11,060 nucleotides of DNA from CAYGBW01 sp964348185 (GTDB lineage: Bacteria; Desulfobacterota; BSN033; WVXP01): positions 1 through 11,060 of the forward strand of contig CAYGBW010000188.1 of the NCBI GenBank assembly GCA_964348185.1, given 5' to 3'. Positions 6,300 to 11,060 of the stretch are shown here, one piece after another. Position 1 is the first letter of the stretch. The number at the start of each line of letters is the position of its first letter. The translations under genes were made by a program, and so were the position numbers. The notes beneath the pieces were generated by a model. That model saw only the letters and a program-made list of their open reading frames with translations. It was not told the DNA's origin and ran no database searches.

Positions 6300-7217
6300 C
6301 TAACCCTTTCCGGCGATTTTTAGCATAATCGCATTCTGAACGTGCATTCGGTTTTCCGCTTCATCAAAAACGATCGATGCTTCTGACTCCATAACCGCGT
6401 CCGTTGTCTCCAATCCCCTTTCTGCTGGCAGGCAGTGCATGAAAAAGGATGCTTTTCCCGTGGCTGACATGAGGTCATCGTTTACCTGGAACCCTTGAAA
6501 ACGTTTGATTCGTTCATCTATCTCATGTTTCTGCCCCATGGAGGCCCAAACATCGGTGTAAACCACATCAGCGCCACTGACCGCTGCTTTGGGGTCGTGG
6601 GAGACTTCGATCGTCGATAGGCCAGCATTCTCTGCTTTTCTCAAGGTCTCGGGGTCGGGACTATACCCCTCTGGACAGGCGCACACAAAATGGAAGGGTA
6701 GCCGTGTTGCGAGATTCAACCAAGAATGGACGATGTTGTTGCCGTCCCCGACGTATACGATCTTCAAATCATCCAGATGTCCTCGATGTTCCCAAATCGT
6801 GAACATGTCTGCCATGATCTGGCAGGGGTGGTTGAAATCGGTCAGGCCATTGACCACGGGTGCGGAGGCATATTCTGCCAATTCCAGAATGTGAGCATGA
6901 TCAAAGAGCCGAGCCATGATCATGTCGTTATACCGACTGATGACGCGAGCAATATCTTTCACCGCTTCACGCTTTCCGATGGCGATATCACTGGGGCCAA
7001 GGTACAGTGCATGTCCACCGAGGCGAAAGAAACCCGTTTCGAAGGAGACCCGTGTCCGGGCAGAGGGCTTGGCAAAAATCATTGCCAGGCTCTGATCTTT
7101 AAACGGCTTATAATCCTCGCGATTCTTGAGTTTTGCTTTGACCTCCCTAGCCAGATCAAAAGTCGCCATGATCTCGTCGCCACTGAAATCCGTTACATGG
7201 AGAAAGTCCCGTTTCAT
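6300..7217 (-). CDS. argF: ornithine carbamoyltransferase
   Basis: Transfers the carbamoyl group of carbamoyl phosphate to ornithine, giving citrulline, in arginine synthesis (cytoplasm, normally a trimer). The 305-residue product has the carbamoyl-phosphate loop SARTR (52-56, inside KPSARTRVSFE), HPCQ (130-133), the ornithine-binding DVWASMG (222-228), and HCLPAERG (261-268) with the catalytic Cys262. It ends with the OTC-typical FDEAENRMHVQNAI. The frame is open upstream to 7271, but ATG 7217 is chosen because AAGGAG precedes it by eight bases and MKRDFLHVTDF matches the usual OTC start. No ArgR-type operator was recognised. A TATAAC on the minus strand at 7293-7288 could be a -10 element, without a good -35. 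Biosynthetic against catabolic use cannot be decided, as no arginine deiminase or carbamate kinase is in the window. Confidence 0.95.
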   Translation of the reverse strand: MKRDFLHVTDFSGDEIMATFDLAREVKAKLKNREDYKPFKDQSLAMIFAKPSARTRVSFETGFFRLGGHALYLGPSDIAIGKREAVKDIARVISRYNDMIMARLFDHAHILELAEYASAPVVNGLTDFNHPCQIMADMFTIWEHRGHLDDLKIVYVGDGNNIVHSWLNLATRLPFHFVCACPEGYSPDPETLRKAENAGLSTIEVSHDPKAAVSGADVVYTDVWASMGQKHEIDERIKRFQGFQVNDDLMSATGKASFFMHCLPAERGLETTDAVMESEASIVFDEAENRMHVQNAIMLKIAGKG

Positions 7218-7578
7218 TTGATTCACTCCTTGCGGTTTTCTTCTAGATACCTCCCTGGCTCTGATCTCCAAAGGGTACCCCTCTCCGGTTATATCATCGA
7301 ACGACCCTCTGCCGTCTTTTGGGGGTTCTCACTGGGTCTTGGCTCGATCAACCCATGGGGTTCTGTTCGGCCCAATGGCATGACCTTTGTAAAGCACCCC
7401 CTTTTGATGTATGTTTCTAACGTATCCTCTGTGGCCCGTCAAGAGGCCCTGATCAGTCACCCCAGGGCGACGTCATTGATCGGCGTAAGCCGTTCAAGCA
7501 GCACCTTTTGCTCACTTGATCGATCTTTAATGAATTCGAACCAAGAACGATGAAATCCGAAAAGAACCAAATGCCCAA
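7218..7578. other. divergent intergenic region between argF and the Nudix gene
   Basis: About 390 bases (to 7607) separate the two divergent starts. The part near argF has its ribosome binding site and a possible -10 element (TATAAC, minus strand). The central part shows no ORF with coding character. The part near the Nudix gene is A-rich and ends in the repeat remnant annotated separately. No clear operator was seen. Confidence 0.4.
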
Positions 7579-7599
7579 AATCCCAAATTCGAAACAAGG
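7579..7599 (+). repeat. AT-rich intergenic repeat remnant, right copy
   Basis: AATCCCAAATTCGAAACAAGG is the inverted partner of the segment at 6229-6250. It forms the 5' leader of the Nudix gene, and its last bases run into that gene's GGGAGG ribosome binding site. The A-rich stretch before it (from about 7550) has the same caaat/cccaaa texture and is probably part of the element. Confidence 0.4.
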
Positions 7600-7607
7600 G
7601 AGGCAGG

Positions 7608-8135
7608 ATGGATTATTCTCACCCTGAACGCGTTGAAACGATCTATGAGGCACGGGTGTTTCGCCTCTGTCGGGAGACGATGACCCTCCCCAATGGGGGG
7701 ACAGCAACGCTCGATGTCATCCATCATCCCGGGTCATCCGCCATCGTCCCTCTCTTGGCCGATGACCGGGTGGTGATGGTCAAGCAGTACCGCCATTCCG
7801 TCAGGCAGTTTCTCTGGGAGATCCCGGCGGGTACCCTTGCCCCCGATGAAAACCCGCTCGACGGTGCCAGACGGGAGTTGATAGAGGAGGCGGGGTATCG
7901 GGCCCATCATTTTGAGAAATTGACAGAGATTCTCCCGGCCCCCGGGTATTCAGACGAAAGAATCCACATCTTTGTGGCCAGGGATCTTGAGCCCGCTGCT
8001 CAGAACCTCGATCCGGATGAGGTCCTCGAGGTGGTCAGGTTACCGATGGACGAGGCTCTACTCATGGCCCGGGACGGAAGAATTCAGGACGCCCTCACCG
8101 TCATTGGTCTTTTTCTCGCTTCCATGCGGATTTAA
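7608..8135 (+). CDS. Nudix hydrolase, ADP-ribose pyrophosphatase type
   Basis: The 175-residue protein contains a complete Nudix box at about 75-97: GTLAPDENPLDGARRELIEE (first 20 residues), then AGY. This fits G-x5-E-x7-R-E-U-x-E-E-x-G-U, the Mg2+-binding pyrophosphohydrolase motif. The upstream VVMVKQYRHSVRQFLWEIPAG is characteristic of ADP-ribose/NDP-sugar pyrophosphatases of the NudF (ADPRase) type, which hydrolyse ADP-ribose to AMP and ribose 5-phosphate. Length agrees with the short bacterial ADPRases. The C-terminal GRIQDALTVIGLFLA is also usual for the subfamily, so the gene is full length. ATG 7608 follows GGGAGG by four bases. Its last 78 bases overlap antisense with the 3' end of the convergent LysM/DUF4015 gene. 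Substrate is inferred from subfamily resemblance. Confidence 0.93.
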   Translation: MDYSHPERVETIYEARVFRLCRETMTLPNGGTATLDVIHHPGSSAIVPLLADDRVVMVKQYRHSVRQFLWEIPAGTLAPDENPLDGARRELIEEAGYRAHHFEKLTEILPAPGYSDERIHIFVARDLEPAAQNLDPDEVLEVVRLPMDEALLMARDGRIQDALTVIGLFLASMRI

Positions 8136-9560
8136 GGCAGAGACAGGAGGCGGCTTTTTGTGGGCGTCTGCCGTGACGGCTCGATGGGGCATTTCGACAG
8201 GGATCGTGAAGTCAGTCCACTGAGGAGCGATTATATGGTGAGCGAGAGACCGGGAATTCCACTGCCCCCAGGCTTTCCAGGCTCGGTCGTAGGCGTTGCC
8301 CGCACTCCAGAGAAGCCAACCCCTTGCCCGGGACAGGTGTAAAGCGCGAAGCTCCTCAAGGACGTAGTTATCATCAAATCGGGTCGTCCCGTATGGAAAA
8401 GCCTGAATCCACGGTCGAAGGGTCACAGGCGTATCCTCGAGAAGCGATGAGATCCGTCGACAGGTCTCTGAGACCAAGAGAAAGGGCTGGTCTCCTGGTT
8501 TGGCAATCGACTGGAAAGGTCCATAGAAGTGGGAGGGGTAGATCATCGGGCTGATCACGTCACAGGACCGCGCCAAGTCTTCGATTTTCTGTCCCGTTAT
8601 CTGGATATCCTCTGGGCGGTTCCAGGCGGTAACGCCGAAGACGTCGATCGACAACAGGACCCCATAGGGAGCCAATTCTCCACGGGCCTTGGAGAGGAAG
8701 GACGTAATGACCTGGTGCTTTGGCGTTTTCTCTTCGTCGAAGCTGTAGGCAGCGTCCTGCACGTTTCCCATGGCGGGGAAGCGGATGTAATCGAATTGAA
8801 TCTCATCCACCCCCATTTCTGCCAGCTCCTTGGCGATATCCAGATTGTACCGTTGAACCGCAGGCTGAGAGGGATCGACCCAGGCGATCTTTCCTTTCTC
8901 CCGCCACACGTCGCCCATGGAAATAGAGCGAACGGCCAGATCGGGTCTCTTCTCTGCCAAGAGGGGATCATAAAAGAGAACCAGACGGACGCCAACGTGG
9001 AGCCCCTTTTCATGGAGGTGATGAAGCAGCTTGGCAGGATCGCCGATCAGAGGATCAGCCGCGCCGATCGTCTTGGCCAAAGGGACGCTTGAAGGATAGG
9101 AGAGCCTCCCCGACATGTCCTTGCCATCGATGATGACGGTATTTCCCCCCAGCTCTATTAATCTGCGGTTGAGCCGCCTCATCTTCTGGCAGGCCATGGA
9201 GTACCGATTGACATAGATTCCCTTGGCCTCGAAATCTCTCGGCTTTGGTACAGGCCTGGATACGACAGGCGTAGATCGGACCGTGGGGATCCGGAGCTCC
9301 TGGTCCGGGCGGATCAGGTTCCCTTGGATCCCATTGAGCTCCTGAATCTCCCGAATCAGGGCATGGAGCGTGTAAGCCTCTGTCTGGGGTAAGTAGCGGC
9401 GGGCGATTTTGTAAAGGGAATCGCCTGGAGCAACCCGATGGAGGATTGAGGTTTCCTTTCCGCAATCCCGTGCAAAATTTGCCTGGGGTAGGCAGAAAAG
9501 GACAGGGAGCAGGAAAAGGGAACGAAAGGAAGGAATCCTTAAAAAAACATTTCTCTTCAA
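8058..9560 (-). CDS. exported LysM plus DUF4015 (putative glycoside hydrolase) protein
   Basis: A 500-residue secreted or envelope protein. Residues 1-30 form a signal peptide (MKRN, hydrophobic core FLLPVLFCLP, probable cleavage after ANFA). A LysM domain follows (about 39-93: HRVAPGDSLYKIARRYL ... LNGIQGNLIRPDQELRI), which binds peptidoglycan or related glycans. The main domain (about 112-432) is the TIM-barrel-like DUF4015 (PF13200): KGIYVNRYS, VDEIQFDYIRFP (251-262), SIDVFG (304-309) and ISPMIYPSHF (336-345) are its conserved blocks, with Asp252, Asp257 and Asp306 as possible acidic active-site residues. The start is TTG at 9560; the nearby ATG is out of frame and quickly stopped, and the ribosome binding site (GGGG) is weak. 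The last 68 residues lie outside the domain, look low-complexity, and overlap the Nudix gene antisense, so the original stop may have been lost. The reaction is unproven. Confidence 0.9.
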   Translation of the reverse strand: MKRNVFLRIPSFRSLFLLPVLFCLPQANFARDCGKETSILHRVAPGDSLYKIARRYLPQTEAYTLHALIREIQELNGIQGNLIRPDQELRIPTVRSTPVVSRPVPKPRDFEAKGIYVNRYSMACQKMRRLNRRLIELGGNTVIIDGKDMSGRLSYPSSVPLAKTIGAADPLIGDPAKLLHHLHEKGLHVGVRLVLFYDPLLAEKRPDLAVRSISMGDVWREKGKIAWVDPSQPAVQRYNLDIAKELAEMGVDEIQFDYIRFPAMGNVQDAAYSFDEEKTPKHQVITSFLSKARGELAPYGVLLSIDVFGVTAWNRPEDIQITGQKIEDLARSCDVISPMIYPSHFYGPFQSIAKPGDQPFLLVSETCRRISSLLEDTPVTLRPWIQAFPYGTTRFDDNYVLEELRALHLSRARGWLLWSAGNAYDRAWKAWGQWNSRSLAHHIIAPQWTDFTIPVEMPHRAVTADAHKKPPPVSALNPHGSEKKTNDGEGVLNSSVPGHE

Positions 9561-9577
9561 GAGGTTATCCCCATTTG

Positions 9578-9646
9578 AATCGTCTGAATTGGTTACGGGT
9601 TAAGAACCGGTGAGGGTGAGTACGCAAAGCCCGTGCCCAGACGATT
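9578..9646. repeat. 9-bp inverted repeat in the divergent intergenic region
   Basis: AATCGTCTG (9578-9586) recurs inverted as CAGACGATT (9638-9646), 51 bases apart, upstream of the LysM/DUF4015 gene. It could be a pair of regulator half-sites or chance. Apart from this and the palindrome at 9762-9783, nothing was recognised in 9561-9811. Confidence 0.25.
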
Positions 9647-9761
9647 TTGGGGCGCCTCTTCTGGAGGGGGTCGAGGGATCGTTTTTTCATCTTGATTCTG
9701 CTGATGGCTGAGGGCCTATTGTTGATGATTCATAAGATGTTTTGAAATACAAAAAGACGAC

Positions 9762-9783
9762 TCACCGCAGAGCTCTGCGGTGA
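9762..9783. promoter_or_regulatory. perfect 22-base palindrome upstream of the Nif3-like gene
   Basis: TCACCGCAGAG (9762-9772) is followed directly by its exact reverse complement (9773-9783). It ends 28 bases before the ATG at 9812. As DNA it fits a dimeric regulator's operator; as RNA it would fold into a GC-rich 9-bp stem with an AGCT loop in the leader. On the minus strand a CTTTTTG run lies seven bases beyond it, but no leftward gene ends there. Confidence 0.45.
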
Positions 9784-9811
9784 AATTCAAGATGGCTGGA
9801 GGAAGGCCCCT

Positions 9812-10570
9812 ATGGTTCGAAGAGACGACATCGTCCAGTGGATTGATGAGTACCTCGATGTGAAAAGCTTTGACGATCATTGTCCGAATGGCCTCCAGGT
9901 TGAGGGCGCATCGGAGATCAACCAGATTGTCGTGGGGGTCAGTGCCTGCCTCGCCCTCTTTGAGGCCTCCCTCCAAAAGGGTGCGCAAATGGTGATTACC
10001 CATCACGGCCTCGTCTGGAAAGGGCTTCCCTGGGTCATCAGAGGGGTTTTCAAGCGCCGCCTTGAGTTTCTGCTGAGAAACGGGATGAATCTCCTGGGTT
10101 ATCACCTCCCTTTGGATGCCCACCCCGAGATCGGCAACAACATTCTTCTGGCCAAAGCGCTAGGGGTCCAGGGTCTCGAGCCCTTTGGTTACCATGGGGG
10201 TAAACCCATCGGCTGGCATGGCTATCTTGCCACCGAAACTCCTCGCGCCACCTTACTGGAGTGGATCGAAGCGGTCTTAGGGGGGCCCCTGCTCCATTTC
10301 GATGGTGGCAGGGAAAACATCAGCAGGATGGGGATTATTTCCGGCGGAGGAGCCAGCGATCTTTATGAGGCAATTGACCTGGGGCTGGATTTGTTCTTAA
10401 CCGGGGAAGCAGAAGAACCGACTCGGGCAATCTGCCTTGAGGGGGGGATCAATTATGTTGGCGGGGGACACTACCGCACTGAACGGCTGGGCATCCAGGC
10501 TCTTGGAGAGAAGGTCGGGAAGCGGTTCGGTGTACCGGTCAGATTTCTCGATGTCCCCAATCCGGTCTGA
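9812..10570 (+). CDS. Nif3-like dinuclear metal centre protein (YbgI/YqfO family)
   Basis: The 252-residue product is a single-domain member of the Nif3/YbgI family, often labelled GTP cyclohydrolase 1 type 2 homologue, which forms a hexameric ring with two metal ions per subunit. The expected ligands are visible: His64 and His65 (ITHHGLVWKG), Asp102 (LPLDAHPEIGNN), His220 and Glu224 (GGHYRTE). Other family blocks are the N-terminal DHCPNGLQVEG and IISGGGASDLYEA (175-187). Length matches E. coli YbgI; the inserted domain of longer Bacillus-type YqfO proteins is absent. ATG 9812 follows GGAGGAAGG at good spacing. In many bacteria a zinc-ribbon protein gene follows; here the next gene is convergent instead. 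Physiological function of the family is not settled, and the cyclohydrolase label should not be relied on. Confidence 0.93.
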   Translation: MVRRDDIVQWIDEYLDVKSFDDHCPNGLQVEGASEINQIVVGVSACLALFEASLQKGAQMVITHHGLVWKGLPWVIRGVFKRRLEFLLRNGMNLLGYHLPLDAHPEIGNNILLAKALGVQGLEPFGYHGGKPIGWHGYLATETPRATLLEWIEAVLGGPLLHFDGGRENISRMGIISGGGASDLYEAIDLGLDLFLTGEAEEPTRAICLEGGINYVGGGHYRTERLGIQALGEKVGKRFGVPVRFLDVPNPV

Positions 10571-10580
10571 GGACAGGAGA

Positions 10581-10623
10581 CGGGTTTTCGTGGCGGAGGT
10601 GATGAATATCCCCCGGGTTTTCG
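10581..10623. repeat. 10-bp direct repeat between convergent genes
   Basis: CGGGTTTTCG occurs at 10581-10590 and again at 10614-10623, with 23 bases between the copies, in the short gap after the Nif3-like gene. No terminator hairpin was found in this gap. The repeat may be a binding site pair or the footprint of an old duplication. Confidence 0.4.
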
Positions 10624-10627
10624 CTCT

Positions 10628-10924
10628 TCATTCAAACCGAACTCTCTTCAGGGTCGGTTTGCGGGCTGGAATATCTCGGACGAGCCTCTCCAAATGGGCC
10701 TGAATCCGTTCCCTGACTGTGGGTAGGGGGATGCATTCCAGCACGATTTTCAGACCTTCCTCCGACCCTGCTTCTTCGAGGTGAATGCCAAAAACGATTC
10801 CTTCAGCCCGCAAAAAGGATTCCATTTCGGTCTTTATCAGACGCTGTTGGGCAGGGGTCAGACTCTGCCCGTTCGTCAGGAAGTGGGTGTGAATCCACGT
10901 TTCACTCCGCTTGAGAATCCTCAT
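10628..10924 (-). CDS. small protein of unknown function, 98 residues
   Basis: I do not recognise a family. The product is soluble and charged, with no signal peptide, membrane helix or cysteine pair. A probable helix (LTPAQQRLIKTEMESFLRAE, 22-41) leads to a beta-like FGIHLEEA / LKIVLECI pair and a second helix (RERIQAHLERLVRDI), ending in a basic tail. This alpha-beta-beta-alpha pattern is only read by eye. Codon use resembles the neighbouring genes, and AGAGG lies nine bases before ATG 10924, so it looks real. The ribosome-binding and start region (GAGGATTGAGGATATGAGG) matches the degenerate microrepeat seen at 659-669. It faces the Nif3-like gene with 57 bases between the stops. A plus-strand frame through the same bases ending at 10703 is less protein-like. 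Confidence 0.65.
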   Translation of the reverse strand: MRILKRSETWIHTHFLTNGQSLTPAQQRLIKTEMESFLRAEGIVFGIHLEEAGSEEGLKIVLECIPLPTVRERIQAHLERLVRDIPARKPTLKRVRFE

Positions 10925-10953
10925 ATCCTCAATCCTCTAGGTAGTCGTCACTG

Positions 10954-10979
10954 AAAAATGTCCCTGGAGCGAACATTAC
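10954..10979 (-). terminator. hairpin with T tract upstream of the small gene (minus strand)
   Basis: On the minus strand AATGTTC pairs with GGACATT (10977-10971 with 10963-10957, one G-T pair) around GCTCCAG, and the stem runs into TTTTTC. This has the form of an intrinsic terminator or attenuator. It would end a transcript coming from beyond the window edge, about 30 bases before the 98-residue gene starts. Confidence 0.4.
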
Positions 10980-11017
10980 GGAGTTTTTGGGGCTACCCGT
11001 CTTGGCGAAGGGAGTGT

Positions 11018-11060
11018 CCCCGAAGGGGCGAGATTCCGCTGTCTGAGGCCGCTAGGCCGA
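11018..11060. repeat. palindromic, repeat-like DNA at the window end
   Basis: CCCCGAAGGGG (11018-11028; minus strand gives a C-TTCG-G tetraloop hairpin) is followed by GGCC-gcta-GGCC (11047-11058). No coding frame is evident from 10925 to the end. The texture resembles interspersed palindromic intergenic elements, and the window stopping here would fit an assembly break in a repeat; both are inferences. Confidence 0.3.

Noticed and set aside
6726..7553. 275-residue plus-strand open frame through argF and its upstream region
   Set aside because: It runs antisense to argF, which has every expected motif, and its product resembles no protein family.
8529..9092. 187-residue plus-strand open frame inside the LysM/DUF4015 gene
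   Set aside because: It is a shadow of the minus-strand gene whose signal peptide, LysM and DUF4015 blocks are intact.

Overview
The window looks like bacterial chromosome with moderate GC content and ordinary codon use. No rRNA, tRNA, CRISPR array, phage or transposase gene could be recognised. The gene set (membrane-anchored succinate dehydrogenase/fumarate reductase, a bacterial cyclic-2,3-diphosphoglycerate-synthetase-like P-loop protein beside ornithine carbamoyltransferase, a LysM plus DUF4015 exported protein, a Nif3-like protein) and the degenerate AT-rich microrepeats between genes fit an anaerobic or microaerophilic bacterium of the Desulfobacterota (Deltaproteobacteria) type. That placement is inference from gene content. 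Both ends consist of repeat-like or palindromic DNA with no complete gene, so the window may be a whole contig that broke at repeats.

Layout. 1-791 is gene-poor; its most notable site is a 14-base perfect match to the 16S rRNA 3' tail, read as an exceptionally strong ribosome binding site on the minus strand. 792-1364 encodes a small S26-like Ser-His peptidase ending in a terminator-like hairpin. 1365-1835 is non-coding with several hairpins and a plausible sigma70 promoter at its end. 1836-4643 is a three-gene operon: one 98-residue, three-helix membrane anchor, then the flavoprotein and iron-sulfur subunits. 4771-7217 (minus) holds argF followed by the cpgS-like gene. 7608-8135 (plus) is a Nudix ADP-ribose pyrophosphatase whose 3' end overlaps the convergent 8058-9560 (minus) LysM/DUF4015 protein. 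After a 251-base divergent intergenic region with a perfect 22-base palindrome comes a Nif3-like dinuclear metal protein at 9812-10570 (plus), facing an unrecognised 98-residue gene at 10628-10924 (minus). The end carries hairpins.

The genes are mostly housekeeping or metabolic: quinone-linked succinate/fumarate redox chemistry, arginine biosynthesis, nucleotide-sugar clean-up and cell-envelope work. I do not see a clear new defence or mobile system. The points most worth a second look are the apparently single, short membrane anchor of the succinate dehydrogenase, the argF/cpgS pairing, the perfect palindrome before the Nif3-like gene, inverted repeat remnants flanking argF, and the extended anti-Shine-Dalgarno match at the left end.
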